Source: Fen-549 sp050011315 (lineage in GTDB: Bacteria > Actinomycetota > Thermoleophilia > Gaiellales > Gaiellaceae). Taken from it: a stretch of DNA of 40,807 bases. The translations under genes and the position numbers were made by a program. Location of the stretch: positions 1 to 40,807 of the forward strand of contig JBEKJI010000020.1 of assembly GCA_050011315.1 (NCBI GenBank), given 5' to 3'. Shown here one piece after another: positions 16,997 through 28,660 of the stretch (positions are counted from its first letter, which is position 1; every line of letters starts with the position of its first letter). Below the pieces are notes generated by a model. That model was not told the origin of the DNA, searched no databases, and saw only the letters and a program-made list of their open reading frames with translations.

Positions 16997-18154
16997 TTGA
17001 CCCACGAGACCCTTGGGTCGAACGCTGAGGCTGGAGCGAGCGTCGGAATCGTCGCCACCCAGAACGTGCGCCTCTTCGACGAGGAGAGCCCGCTCGTGCT
17101 GGAGTCCGGCGAGACGCTCGCTCCGGTCGACGTCGCCTACGAGACCTACGGCGAGCTCAACGCGGAGCGTTCGAACGCAATCGTCTTCTGCCACGCGCTG
17201 ACCGGTGACGCCCACGCCGCCGGGCACCACGGCGAGCCTAAGACGGAGGGCTGGTGGGACTCGATGATCGGACCCGGCAAGCCCGTCGACACGAACCGGT
17301 ACTTCGTCGTCTGCTCGAACCTGCTCGGCGGCTGCTCGGGCAGCACCGGACCCTCCTCGATCGAACCGGCGACGGGCAAGCCCTACGGCCTGCGCTTCCC
17401 GCACTTCTCGGTGCGCGACCTGGTCGAGGTGCAGCGGGCGCTGCTGCGGAAGCTCGGGATCGAGAAGCTCTACGCCGGCGTGGGCGGCTCGCTGGGCGGG
17501 ATGCAGATCCTTCAGTGGGCGCTCGACCACCCGGACGAGATGAAGAACGCTCTCTTGATCTGCGCCACCTCGCGCCTGACGCCCGAGAACATCGCCTTCT
17601 CCTCGGTCGCCCGCAACGCGATCATGCGCGACGTCAACTTCCAGAACGGCGACTACTACGGCACCGGCCGCGAGCCCGACTCGGGTCTCGCGGTCGCCAG
17701 GATGTTGGCGCACATCACCTACCTCTCGGGCGAGGCGCTCGAGACCAAGTTCGGGCGCGAGCGCCGGCAGGCCGAGGGGCAGGCGCCCACCTTCGGGATC
17801 GATTTCCAGATCGAGTCCTACCTCGATCACCAGGGCGAGAAGTTCCTCAAGCGCTTCGACGCCAACACCTACCTCTATCTCTCGCGCGTGATGGACTACT
17901 TCGATCCCTTCGCCGACGAGGATGCGGTCGTCGAGGGACTGCGCCGGAATCCGACCCGCTTCCTGGTCGTCAGCTTCGACACCGACTGGCGCTTCTCGAC
18001 CTCGCACTCGCTCGAGATCGCGCGGGTGCTCGAGAGGGCCGGCTGTAACTTCGTACGCGAGGAGATCGCCTCGCCCTGGGGCCACGACTCCTTCCTGCTG
18101 CCCGTACCCGCCTATCACCAGCTGGTGCGTGACTTCCTCGCCGGCAAGCGCTAG
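16997..18154 (+). CDS. metX: Homoserine O-acetyltransferase (MetX)
   Basis: 385 residues. The TTG start at 16997 is supported by GAGGAG (16985-16990), 6 bases before it. Alpha/beta-hydrolase fold: oxyanion-strand region NAIVFCHALTGDAHAAG, nucleophile elbow GGSLGGMQ with Ser165, Asp330 in SFDTDWRF and His363 in WGHDSFLLP form the expected triad. It acetylates homoserine from acetyl-CoA, giving the MetY substrate. Discrimination from succinyl transfer needs structural comparison; pairing with metY favours acetylation. Confidence 0.93.
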   Translation: MTHETLGSNAEAGASVGIVATQNVRLFDEESPLVLESGETLAPVDVAYETYGELNAERSNAIVFCHALTGDAHAAGHHGEPKTEGWWDSMIGPGKPVDTNRYFVVCSNLLGGCSGSTGPSSIEPATGKPYGLRFPHFSVRDLVEVQRALLRKLGIEKLYAGVGGSLGGMQILQWALDHPDEMKNALLICATSRLTPENIAFSSVARNAIMRDVNFQNGDYYGTGREPDSGLAVARMLAHITYLSGEALETKFGRERRQAEGQAPTFGIDFQIESYLDHQGEKFLKRFDANTYLYLSRVMDYFDPFADEDAVVEGLRRNPTRFLVVSFDTDWRFSTSHSLEIARVLERAGCNFVREEIASPWGHDSFLLPVPAYHQLVRDFLAGKR

Positions 18155-18243
18155 AGCGATTTCGAAGCGCGGGGACAGGCGCGGCGTGTTCTGGCCGGTA
18201 CACGTAGAGAGGTCGAGTCGCCGCGTCGGGGGCGAGTACCGTG

Positions 18244-18263
18244 ATACCCTTAGGGGGTATAAA
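18244..18263 (+). promoter_or_regulatory. CsoR-type operator and -10 of copper operon
   Basis: ATACCC (18244-18249), spacer TTAGG, GGGTAT (18255-18260) is the pseudo-palindrome typical of CsoR boxes. TATAAA at 18258-18263 is a likely -10, so repressor binding would cover the promoter. The matching repressor is encoded by the third gene of the operon. Confidence 0.8.
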
Positions 18264-18287
18264 CCAGCGTAGGCGAAAGGAGAATTC

Positions 18288-18494
18288 ATGGGCGAGCAGA
18301 TCGAGTACTTCGTGCCGGACATGTCCTGCGGCCACTGTCAAAAGGCGGTCACAGAAGCGATCTCGCCGGTCACCGGGGTAGAGCGCGTCCACGTCGATCT
18401 GGAGACGAAGCGGGTAACGGTCGAAGGAGAGGGTCTCGACGACGCGGCGCTTCGGGCGGCGATCGCAGAGGCCGGCTACGAAGCCGAGGCATGA
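18288..18494 (+). CDS. copZ: Heavy-metal-associated domain copper chaperone (CopZ-like)
   Basis: 68 residues, a single HMA domain. The Cu(I)-binding motif MSCGHC has Cys14 and Cys17. The rest matches the ferredoxin-like HMA fold (VTGVERVHVDLETKRVTVEG, ALRAAIAEAGYE). AAAGGAG lies 8 bases before ATG. It carries Cu(I) to the exporter encoded next; the two genes overlap by ATGA. Upstream lies the CsoR box. Confidence 0.92.
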   Translation: MGEQIEYFVPDMSCGHCQKAVTEAISPVTGVERVHVDLETKRVTVEGEGLDDAALRAAIAEAGYEAEA

Positions 18495-20689
18495 GCGCTA
18501 CGACGATAGAGAAGACGGGGACCGAGCTGATCGAGCTCGAGCTCGAGGGGATGACCTGTGCTTCCTGCGCGACTCGGATCGAGCGCAAGCTGAATGCGCT
18601 CGAGGGCGCCGAGGCGACGGTCAACTTCGCCAGCGAGCAGGCCTACGTGCACATCGATCCGGCGCAAGTGCGCGTCGAGGATCTGGTCGCTGCGGTCGAG
18701 AGTGCCGGCTACGAAGCCTTCCCGCATAGCCCCGGGCGCGCTCGAGATCACGATCTGAGCGGATATCGCTACGGACTGCGCCTGGCCGTTTCCGTCGTGC
18801 TCGGGCTGCCGGTCTTGCTCGTGGCGATGATCTCGCCGCTTCAGTTTGCCGGCTGGCAGTGGACGGCGTTCGCTCTCGCAACGCCGGTCGTCTTCTGGGC
18901 CGGCTGGCCCTTCCACCGCGCCGCCGCAATCAACCTGCGTCACGGCGGAGCGACCATGGACACGCTCGTCTCGCTGGGCACGCTCAGCGCCTGGGGCTGG
19001 TCGGCGGTTGTGGTCGTACTCGGGCTCGGCGCTCCGAGCTACTTCGAGGCGGCGGCCGCGATCACCGCTCTCGTCCTGCTCGGCCGCTTTCTCGAAGCGC
19101 GCGCCAAGCGCCGCTCGAGCGCCGCCATCCGCTCGCTGCTGGAGCTGGGCGCAAAGGAGGCCTCGGTTCTGCGCGGCACGGACGAGGTTCTCGTTCCTGT
19201 CCAGGAGTTGAAGCCCGGCGATCTGATCATCGTCCGGCCGGGCGAGAAAGTCGCCACCGACGGAGTCGTCGAGGAAGGCAGCTCCGCGGTCGATCAGTCG
19301 TTCCTTACCGGCGAGGCGGTACCGGTCGAGGTGGCGCCCGGCGACGAGGTTGCGGGCGGCGCTGTCAACAGCTACGGCAGGCTGCTCGTGCGCGCGACCA
19401 AGGTCGGCTCCGAGACGGCGCTCGCTCAGATCGCCCGTCTGGTTGAGGAGGCGCAGGCCGGCAAGGCGCCGGTGCAGCGGCTGGTGGATCGCGTCTCGGC
19501 CGTGTTCGTGCCGGTCGTGATCGCGATCTCGGCCCTGACTCTCACGATCTGGCTCCTACTCGGCGCGAGTGCGGGCGCCGCCTTCACGGCCGCCGTGGCC
19601 GTGCTCGTGATCGCCTGTCCCTGTGCGCTCGGGCTGGCGACGCCGGCGGCGCTGATGGTCGGGCTCGGGCGCGGTGCCCAGCTCGGAGTGCTGATCCGCG
19701 GCCCCGAGGTGCTCGAGCGCACGCGCAGGATCACCACCGTCGTGCTCGACAAGACCGGAACGGTGACCGAGGGGCGAATGAGCGTGGCCGGGATCGTGGC
19801 GGCGGCGGGCGAGAGCGAGTCCGAGCTGCTACGGCTGTCAGGCGCCGCCGAGGCTTCCAGCGAGCACCCGATCGCGCGCGCTCTCGCTGCACACGCACAT
19901 ACGCGCGAGAACTTGCTGCCCGCGGTCGAGCGCTTCGTCAGCGAGGCTGGCCTAGGCGTCGAGGCGGTTGTCGAGGATCGCACGGTGCTCGTCGGTCGCT
20001 TCGGCTTCCTGCGCGAGCGCGGGCTCACTCTTCCTGTCGAGCTGGAGAGCCGTGCCGGAGAGCTCGAGCAGGAAGGGATGACCGTCGTTGCGGCCGGTTG
20101 GGATGGCGCCGTGCGCGGTCTCGTCTCGCTCCGCGACGCGATCAAGCCCTCGAGCGCGGCGGCGATCCGTTCCTTCGAGCGACTGGGGCTCGAGCCGCTG
20201 CTCGTCTCGGGCGACAACGAGCGCTCGGTGCGGGCGGTCGCTCGCGAGCTCGGTATCGAGCGTCTGCGCGCCGAGGTGCTCCCGGGCGAGAAGGCGGCAG
20301 TCGTACGTGAGCTGCAGGCCGCGGGTGAGGTCGTCGCCATGGTTGGGGACGGTGTCAACGATGCGCCTGCGCTGGCGCAGGCCGATCTCGGGCTGGCGCT
20401 CGGCAGCGGCACCGACATAGCCATCGAGGCCGGCGACGTGACACTCTCCTCGACCGATCTGCGTGCCGTCTCGGATGCCGTCGGACTGGCGCGACGGACG
20501 CTGCGTACGATCGAGAGCAATCTCTTCTGGGCCTTCGCCTACAACGTCGCTGCCGTTCCGGTCGCCGCGCTTGGTCTGCTAAACCCGATCGTCGCCGCCG
20601 GCGCCATGTCGGCCTCCAGTCTGTTCGTGGTCACTAACAGCCTCAGGCTGCGCCGTTTTAAGAGCCTGCGCCTTGGAAGCGAGCGATGA
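18491..20689 (+). CDS. copA: Copper-translocating P1B-type ATPase (CopA)
   Basis: 732 residues. One N-terminal HMA domain (GMTCASC, Cys23 and Cys26) is followed by the eight-helix P1B membrane domain. The actuator motif TGEAVPVE precedes the ion-site CPC at 376-378. The phosphorylation site is D420 in DKTGT, the nucleotide-domain SEHPIARAL motif follows, and the hinge GDGVNDAPAL starts at 619. CPC with HMA domains indicates Cu(I) or Ag(I) export. The start overlaps copZ and the stop overlaps csoR by ATGA, so all three are translationally coupled. Confidence 0.96.
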   Translation: MSATTIEKTGTELIELELEGMTCASCATRIERKLNALEGAEATVNFASEQAYVHIDPAQVRVEDLVAAVESAGYEAFPHSPGRARDHDLSGYRYGLRLAVSVVLGLPVLLVAMISPLQFAGWQWTAFALATPVVFWAGWPFHRAAAINLRHGGATMDTLVSLGTLSAWGWSAVVVVLGLGAPSYFEAAAAITALVLLGRFLEARAKRRSSAAIRSLLELGAKEASVLRGTDEVLVPVQELKPGDLIIVRPGEKVATDGVVEEGSSAVDQSFLTGEAVPVEVAPGDEVAGGAVNSYGRLLVRATKVGSETALAQIARLVEEAQAGKAPVQRLVDRVSAVFVPVVIAISALTLTIWLLLGASAGAAFTAAVAVLVIACPCALGLATPAALMVGLGRGAQLGVLIRGPEVLERTRRITTVVLDKTGTVTEGRMSVAGIVAAAGESESELLRLSGAAEASSEHPIARALAAHAHTRENLLPAVERFVSEAGLGVEAVVEDRTVLVGRFGFLRERGLTLPVELESRAGELEQEGMTVVAAGWDGAVRGLVSLRDAIKPSSAAAIRSFERLGLEPLLVSGDNERSVRAVARELGIERLRAEVLPGEKAAVVRELQAAGEVVAMVGDGVNDAPALAQADLGLALGSGTDIAIEAGDVTLSSTDLRAVSDAVGLARRTLRTIESNLFWAFAYNVAAVPVAALGLLNPIVAAGAMSASSLFVVTNSLRLRRFKSLRLGSER

Positions 20690-20988
20690 GCGAGCACACC
20701 GGCCCCGGCTACACGGAGGACAAAGAGGCTCTGATCAAGCGTCTGCACCGAATCGCCGGTCAGGTGGGCGGGATCGAGCGCATGGTCGCCGAGGAGCGCT
20801 ATTGCATCGACATCCTCACCCAGATCGCAGCCGCCAATACGGCGCTCGAGAGCCTCGCCCTGACCATACTCGACGGTCACGTCCGACACTGCGTCACCGC
20901 CGCGCTCGCCTCCGGCGATTCCGAAGCCGCGGCCGAGAAATCGCGCGAGCTGCTCGAGGCCGTTCGCCGCTTCGCCAAGACCAGCTGA
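20686..20988 (+). CDS. csoR: CsoR family copper-sensing repressor
   Basis: 100 residues, all-helical DUF156 family. The Cu(I) ligand set is present: Cys40 (ERYCIDIL), His65 and Cys69 (DGHVRHC). RLHRIAGQVGGIERM is the family signature. With Cu(I) bound it would leave the box at 18244-18260, inducing copZ-copA-csoR. The retained Cys-His-Cys set separates it from FrmR (formaldehyde) and RcnR (nickel) relatives. Confidence 0.93.
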   Translation: MSEHTGPGYTEDKEALIKRLHRIAGQVGGIERMVAEERYCIDILTQIAAANTALESLALTILDGHVRHCVTAALASGDSEAAAEKSRELLEAVRRFAKTS

Positions 20989-21117
20989 CGAAAGAGCGCA
21001 AGTTCAGCGTATTCACACCGCATAGGCCAGTTGCCGACTCCGATCACGCCGATGCGGTGCCGGACGCTCCCACGAAGGCGGCGGTACGTTCTACGGCGAG
21101 GGCTTGCGCGACCGAAC

Positions 21118-21145
21118 GGGACAGCCGGCGAGTGCCTGCTAGACT
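21118..21145 (+). promoter_or_regulatory. Probable promoter of rpmG-secE-nusG
   Basis: GGGACA (21118-21123), 16 bases, then an extended -10 TGCTAGACT with TAGACT at 21140-21145. About 57 bases of leader precede rpmG. The remaining sequence from 20989 to 21117 shows no feature I recognise. Confidence 0.45.
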
Positions 21146-21153
21146 GCAGCCGG

Positions 21154-21170
21154 GCGGCGGGTTACGCCGC
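21154..21170 (+). promoter_or_regulatory. Leader hairpin before rpmG
   Basis: GCGGCG (21154-21159), loop GGTTA, CGCCGC (21165-21170), then TATTCTTT. It forms a perfect 6-bp GC stem with a T-rich tail inside the leader, so it could attenuate. Compare the leaders of rpoB and rpsL. Confidence 0.45.
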
Positions 21171-21202
21171 TATTCTTTCGCGCTCTCAAACCCTTAAAGA
21201 AG

Positions 21203-21367
21203 ATGGCAAAGACCGGAGTCAGAGTCGCTGTGACGCTCGCCTGCACCGATTGCAAGCGGCGCAATTACCAAACCGAGAAATCGAAGCGGAACACGCCCGA
21301 CAGGGTCGAGTTCCGGAAATACTGCCGCTGGTGCGGGAAGCACACCCTGCACCGGGAGACTCGCTAG
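21203..21367 (+). CDS. rpmG: 50S ribosomal protein L33
   Basis: 54 residues: MAKTGVRVAVTLACTDCKRR, then NYQTEKSKRN, then VEFRKYCRWCGKHTLHRET. It is the zinc-ribbon form with two CxxC pairs (CTDC and CRWC). Position directly before secE and nusG is the usual one. The ribosome site is weak (AAAGAAG directly before ATG). Confidence 0.95.
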   Translation: MAKTGVRVAVTLACTDCKRRNYQTEKSKRNTPDRVEFRKYCRWCGKHTLHRETR

Positions 21368-21383
21368 GGCAGGGGGAGAGGCG

Positions 21384-21722
21384 ATGGCACGCCCGACTCG
21401 CCAGCAGCGCCGCGCCCGCCGCGGCGAGGGCAGCGGACAGACTCTCGCCGAGCAGAGCCGCGCGGCCCGGCAGGCACGCTCTCTCCAGGTTCAGAGGCCG
21501 CAGGCCGGTCGCCAGCAGGAGCGCGAGCGCCGAGGCTTCGCCCCCTTCCGCTTTATGGGCGAGTCCGCCGGCGAGTTGAAGAAGGTCGACTGGCCGGGAC
21601 GCCAGCAGCTGGTGCAGGGCACGATCGTTGTGATCCTTGCCTGCGCGATCGTCGGCAGTTATCTGTTCGGCTGCGACGTGGTGCTCAAGCGCTTTGTCCA
21701 GACAGTACTACTGGGGCAGTAG
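21384..21722 (+). CDS. secE: Preprotein translocase subunit SecE
   Basis: 112 residues. The basic, Arg/Gln-rich N-terminal half (about 1-50) is longer than in the shortest bacterial forms. The conserved SecE core follows: FRFMGESAGELKKVDWPGRQ, then one membrane helix (about 78-97, VQGTIVVILACAIVGSYLF). SecE clamps SecY in the protein-export channel. GGGGGAGAGG precedes ATG. Confidence 0.95.
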   Translation: MARPTRQQRRARRGEGSGQTLAEQSRAARQARSLQVQRPQAGRQQERERRGFAPFRFMGESAGELKKVDWPGRQQLVQGTIVVILACAIVGSYLFGCDVVLKRFVQTVLLGQ

Positions 21723-21741
21723 CGAGGAGGAAGTACAGGGC

Positions 21742-22278
21742 GTGTTTCGCTGGTACGTGATCAACACCTATTCCGGGCACGAGAACAAGGTCAAGACCAA
21801 TCTCGAGCACCGGATCGTCTCGATGGGACAACAGCCGCGCTTCCGGCGCGTCGTCGTCCCGACCGAGAGCGTGATCGAGACCAAGGACGGCCAGAAGGTC
21901 CAGGCCGAGAAGCGTGTGCTGCCCGGCTACGTGCTCGTGAACATGAATCTCGACGACGAGGCCTGGGCGCTGGTCAAGAACACGCCGGGTGTGACCGGCT
22001 TCGTCGGCTCCGGCTCAAAGCCGGTGCCGCTTTCCGAGGGCGAGATCGAGCGCATTCTCCACACCGGCAAGGGACAAGGCGAAGGCGCGCGCCCGCGAGC
22101 GCAGGTAGAGTTCTCGCTCGGCGAGTCGGTCAAGATCACCTCCGGCCACCTCGCAGACTTCGACGGCGAGATCGTCGACGTCAACCCCGATCAGCAGAAG
22201 CTCAAGGTGCTCGTGAACATCTTCGAACGCCAGGTGCCGGTCGAGCTCAGTTTCGAGATGGTCAAGAAACTAGATTGA
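21742..22278 (+). CDS. nusG: Transcription termination/antitermination factor NusG
   Basis: 178 residues from GTG 21742, with GAGGAGGAA upstream. The NGN domain starts FRWYVINTYSGHENKVKTNL, contains RRVVVPTESVIE and PGYVLVNMNLDDEAW, and is followed by GVTGFVGSG. The C-terminal KOW domain (VKITSGHLADFDGEIVDVN) ends the protein. NusG binds the RNA polymerase clamp and couples transcription with Rho or ribosomes. Confidence 0.97.
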   Translation: MFRWYVINTYSGHENKVKTNLEHRIVSMGQQPRFRRVVVPTESVIETKDGQKVQAEKRVLPGYVLVNMNLDDEAWALVKNTPGVTGFVGSGSKPVPLSEGEIERILHTGKGQGEGARPRAQVEFSLGESVKITSGHLADFDGEIVDVNPDQQKLKVLVNIFERQVPVELSFEMVKKLD

Positions 22279-22280
22279 TC

Positions 22281-22400
22281 CCGTGCCAGACTTCAGTCTG
22301 GCTCGGGCGCGTAATTCGGAAGCAACACAAAGTCGGAAACGACGGCAAGACAGAAGGATCAAGAAGCGAATCCGTGCCAGACTTCAGTCTGGCTTGGGCG
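22281..22400 (+). repeat. Duplicated hairpin element before rplK
   Basis: Two copies, 91 bases apart, of CCGTGCCAGACTTCAGTCTG followed by GCTCGGGCG or GCTTGGGCG (22281-22309 and 22372-22400). In each, GCCAGAC and GTCTGGC form a perfect 7-bp hairpin (22285-22302 and 22376-22393). Similarity continues weakly for about 15 more bases (GTAATTCGGAAGCA against GTACAAATCGGTAGCA). They fill the nusG-rplK gap, where a leader for L11/L1 control would lie. Confidence 0.85.
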
Positions 22401-22443
22401 TACAAATCGGTAGCATCCGCTGCCGCGCGAGAGAGATAAAGAA

Positions 22444-22869
22444 GTGGCGAAAAAAGTTCTGACAATGATCAAGCTGCAGATCCCGGGCGGCCAGGCCAAC
22501 CCGGCACCGCCCGTTGGTCCCGCGCTCGGCCAGCACGGGCTCAACATCATGGACTTCTGCAAGGCCTTCAACGCTCAGACGCAGGCCGACAACGGCCGCA
22601 TCATCCCGGTCGAGATCACGGTCTACGAAGATCGCTCCTTCACCTTCATCACCAAGACGCCGCCGGCAGCCGTCCTGATCAAGGAGGCGCTGCGGCTGGA
22701 GAAGGGCTCGGGCGAGCCCAACCGCGCCAAGGTCGGCAAGTTGACAACCGAGCAGTTGCGCCAGATCGCCGAGACGAAGATGAAGGATCTGAACGCCAAC
22801 GACGTCGAGGCGGCCATGCTGGTGATCGCCGGCACCGCGCGCTCGATGGGAGTCGAGGTGGACGGATGA
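22444..22869 (+). CDS. rplK: 50S ribosomal protein L11
   Basis: 141 residues from GTG 22444. AKKVLTMIKLQIPGGQANPA, PPVGPALGQHGLNIMDFCKAFN and the C-terminal GTARSMGVEVDG are characteristic. L11 binds the GTPase-centre RNA and is needed for stringent-response signalling through RelA/Rel. The stop overlaps rplA (ATGA). Two identical hairpins precede it. Confidence 0.97.
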   Translation: MAKKVLTMIKLQIPGGQANPAPPVGPALGQHGLNIMDFCKAFNAQTQADNGRIIPVEITVYEDRSFTFITKTPPAAVLIKEALRLEKGSGEPNRAKVGKLTTEQLRQIAETKMKDLNANDVEAAMLVIAGTARSMGVEVDG

Positions 22870-23603
22870 GCGCCCGCGGTAAGCGCTACACGGGTGCCCG
22901 CGCCCAGGTCGACCGCGAGCGCGTCTACTCGCCGCTCGAAGCGATCCGCCTGCTCAAGGAGTTCGCGGGCGCCAAGTTCGACGAGACAGTCGAAATTCAC
23001 CTCCGGCTCGGGCTGAACGTTCGCCACGCCGACCAGCAGCTGCGCGGAACGTTGATGCTTCCGAACGGCACCGGTAAGGACGTGCGCGTCGCCGTCTTTG
23101 CCGAGGGCGAGAAGGCCAAGGAGGCCGAGGACGCGGGCGCCGATGTGGTCGGCTCCGCCGATCTGGCCAAGCGCGTCGAGGAAGGTTTTACCGACTTCGA
23201 CGTCGCCATCGCCACGCCCGACCAGATGGGCAGCGTCGGCAAGCTCGGGCGCGTTCTTGGCCCGCGTGGGCTGATGCCCAACCCCAAGACCGGCACGGTC
23301 ACCTTCGACATCGCCAAGGCCGTCCGCGACGCCAAGGCCGGCAAGGTCGAGTACCGCACCGACCGCGGTGCCAACGTGCACGTCTCGATCGGCAAGCACT
23401 CCTTCGGCGAGCGTGCTCTGCTTGAGAACTACGCCGCGCTGGTCGAGGAGATCATGCGTGCCAAGCCCGCGGCGGCCAAGGGACGCTACGTGCAGGCGAT
23501 CACGCTGACGACGACCATGGGCCCGGGTATCCATGTCGACACGGCCAAGGTCAGGGACATCGTCGACGAGCTCGAGGAGGAGCAGCAAGCGGTTTCTGCC
23601 TAG
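22866..23603 (+). CDS. rplA: 50S ribosomal protein L1
   Basis: 245 residues. Conserved blocks: FDETVEIHLRLGLNVRHADQ, LPNGTGKDVRVAVFAEG, GSVGKLGRVLGPRGLMPNPK, and THE C-terminal VQAITLTTTMGPGIHVD. L1 forms the mobile stalk near the E site and in many bacteria represses its own operon by binding the rplK leader. The gene starts within the rplK stop. Confidence 0.97.
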   Translation: MSARGKRYTGARAQVDRERVYSPLEAIRLLKEFAGAKFDETVEIHLRLGLNVRHADQQLRGTLMLPNGTGKDVRVAVFAEGEKAKEAEDAGADVVGSADLAKRVEEGFTDFDVAIATPDQMGSVGKLGRVLGPRGLMPNPKTGTVTFDIAKAVRDAKAGKVEYRTDRGANVHVSIGKHSFGERALLENYAALVEEIMRAKPAAAKGRYVQAITLTTTMGPGIHVDTAKVRDIVDELEEEQQAVSA

Positions 23604-23610
23604 TTCAAAC

Positions 23611-23710
23611 GCCCGTCGCCAAAGACAGCTGGCAGCCGAGAGGCAGAAGTCCAGCCGAGGCGGCCCGGAATGGCCATTCGCCTCTCTCCGAGCTCGCCTT
23701 GTCTGCGGGC
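23611..23710 (+). ncRNA. L10 leader (rplJL autoregulatory RNA)
   Basis: The rplA-rplJ gap contains the characteristic order CCAAAGACAGCTGGCAGCC, then GAAGTCCAGCCGAGGC, an internal GAGGCG/CGCCTC hairpin, and TTGTCTGCGGGC. GCCCG (23611-23615) and CGGGC (23706-23710) close the structure. In this family the L10(L7/L12) complex binds the leader to limit its own synthesis. Boundaries are approximate. Confidence 0.85.
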
Positions 23711-23734
23711 TCGATTTATTAAGGAGGTGATCAG

Positions 23735-24262
23735 ATGCTGAAAACCGACAAGGAGCGTGTCATCGCCGAGCTGGCCTCGCGTCTCAAGGAGACCGAGACC
23801 TTGATCGTCACCGACTACCGTGGACTGACGACGAGCGAGCTCGCCGGGTTGCGCGCCCAGCTACGCAAGCACGGCGCACGCTTCACTGTGGTCAAGAACA
23901 CGCTGGCCAGGAGGGCCGCCGAGAAGGCCGGAGCTTCGAACCTGCTCGAGCTGCTCGAGGGGCCTACCGCGATCGCGTTCCTGGAGTCGGACGGCGATCC
24001 GGTCGGTTTGGCCAAGGTCCTGAGCGACACCGCCAAGGCGACCAAGATCCTGAGCATACGCGGAGGAGTCCTGCAGGGCTCCCAGATCCGTGCCGAGCAG
24101 ATCGCCGATCTCGCCAAGCTACTGCCGGCGGAGGTTCTGCGGGCGCAGCTCGTGGGTGCGATCGCCGCCGCGCCGACCGCAATCGTCGGCCTGTTCACGG
24201 CTCCACTGCGCGACCTCGTAGGTGTGCTGGACGCGCGCATCAAGCAATTGGAATCCCAATAA
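23735..24262 (+). CDS. rplJ: 50S ribosomal protein L10
   Basis: 175 residues with a near-perfect ribosome site (AAGGAGGTGAT) before ATG 23735. ETETLIVTDYRGLTTSELAG, LRKHGARFTVVKNTLARRA and the C-terminal helix GLFTAPLRDLVGVLDARIK (the L7/L12 docking helix) are conserved. L10 anchors the stalk dimers to 23S RNA. Confidence 0.97.
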   Translation: MLKTDKERVIAELASRLKETETLIVTDYRGLTTSELAGLRAQLRKHGARFTVVKNTLARRAAEKAGASNLLELLEGPTAIAFLESDGDPVGLAKVLSDTAKATKILSIRGGVLQGSQIRAEQIADLAKLLPAEVLRAQLVGAIAAAPTAIVGLFTAPLRDLVGVLDARIKQLESQ

Positions 24263-24286
24263 CTCGTTTCGGAAGGAGTCACAGAG

Positions 24287-24676
24287 GTGCCAACAGATAC
24301 TACGAAGCTCGTTGATCAGCTCGGCAAGATGACCGTGCTCGAGCTCGTCGAGCTGAAGAACGCGCTCGAGGAGGCCTGGGGCGTCACCGCCGCAGCGCCG
24401 GTCGCCGTGGCGGCCATGCCGGGCGCCGCGGTGGCGGGAGCCGAGGAGGCGGCCGAGGAGAAGACCGCCTTTGATGTCGTCCTTACGGCAGTCGGCGACA
24501 AGAAGATCCAGGTCATCCGGGTCGTGCGCGAAGTCGTCCCGGGACTCGGTCTCAAAGAGGCCAAGGACCTGGTCGAGGGCGCTCCCGCTCCGATCAAGGA
24601 GGGCGTCACCAAGGACGAGGCCGAGCAGATCAAGGCCAAGCTCGAGGAGACGGGCGCCACGGTCGAGGTCAAGTAG
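24287..24676 (+). CDS. rplL: 50S ribosomal protein L7/L12
   Basis: 129 residues from GTG 24287, with AAGGAG before it. The N-terminal dimerisation helix, an Ala/Val/Gly-rich hinge and the C-terminal domain (EEKTAFDVVLTAVGDKKIQV, VREVVPGLGLKEAKDLVEGA, KAKLEETGATVEVK) are all present. It recruits translation factors to the ribosome. A strong terminator follows. Confidence 0.97.
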   Translation: MPTDTTKLVDQLGKMTVLELVELKNALEEAWGVTAAAPVAVAAMPGAAVAGAEEAAEEKTAFDVVLTAVGDKKIQVIRVVREVVPGLGLKEAKDLVEGAPAPIKEGVTKDEAEQIKAKLEETGATVEVK

Positions 24677-24697
24677 TCGCTCGATTCGAGTGAATCA

Positions 24698-24730
24698 ACA
24701 AGGGGCCGGCCGAGCCGGCCCCTTGTGTTT
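24698..24730 (+). terminator. Intrinsic terminator after rplL
   Basis: ACAAGGGGCCGGC (24698-24710), loop CGA, GCCGGCCCCTTGT (24714-24726), then GTTT. A 13-bp perfect stem, 22 bases after the rplL stop. It separates the ribosomal stalk operon from rpoBC. Confidence 0.85.
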
Positions 24731-24751
24731 CCCCAGGGATAGCGAGGGCAC

Positions 24752-24779
24752 TTGACTCCTCCCGGAGCCGAGTTATAGT
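24752..24779 (+). promoter_or_regulatory. Promoter of rpoB-rpoC
   Basis: TTGACT (24752-24757), 16 bases, TATAGT (24774-24779). A strong housekeeping-type promoter directly after the rplL terminator, giving a leader of roughly 125 bases. Confidence 0.75.
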
Positions 24780-24812
24780 GGGCCGGTCAGGCGGTGTTAC
24801 CCACCGTCGGTT

Positions 24813-24838
24813 CGCTCTTGCGGAGAGAGCGCGTTTTT
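24813..24838 (+). promoter_or_regulatory. Attenuator-like hairpin in rpoB leader
   Basis: CGCTCT (24813-24818), 7-base loop, AGAGCG (24826-24831), CG, then TTTTT (24834-24838). This has terminator form but lies between the promoter and rpoB. An upstream CGGTG/CACCG pair (about 24792-24805) could support an alternative fold. Confidence 0.6.
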
Positions 24839-24913
24839 CGCTACCGTTCAGAGTTGCGCCACGTTCCGCCTGTCCGCATCTCCGTCTGACGCCGTTAAGG
24901 GAGGCTGTCTCAT

Positions 24914-28564
<3,651 letters not shown>

Positions 28565-28565
28565 G

Positions 28566-28660
28566 ATGAAATCACAAGCGAGTTACCGAAAGAGCGGGGG
28601 AAAGAAGTTGCGCACTCTTTCAGACGGACGGAACGTCGGCCCGGCCGGGGGTAGGCGGAA

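Noticed and set aside
20989..21202. tRNA-Trp before rpmG/secE, common at this place
   Set aside because: No cloverleaf, T-loop or CCA-compatible acceptor stem could be drawn in this stretch.
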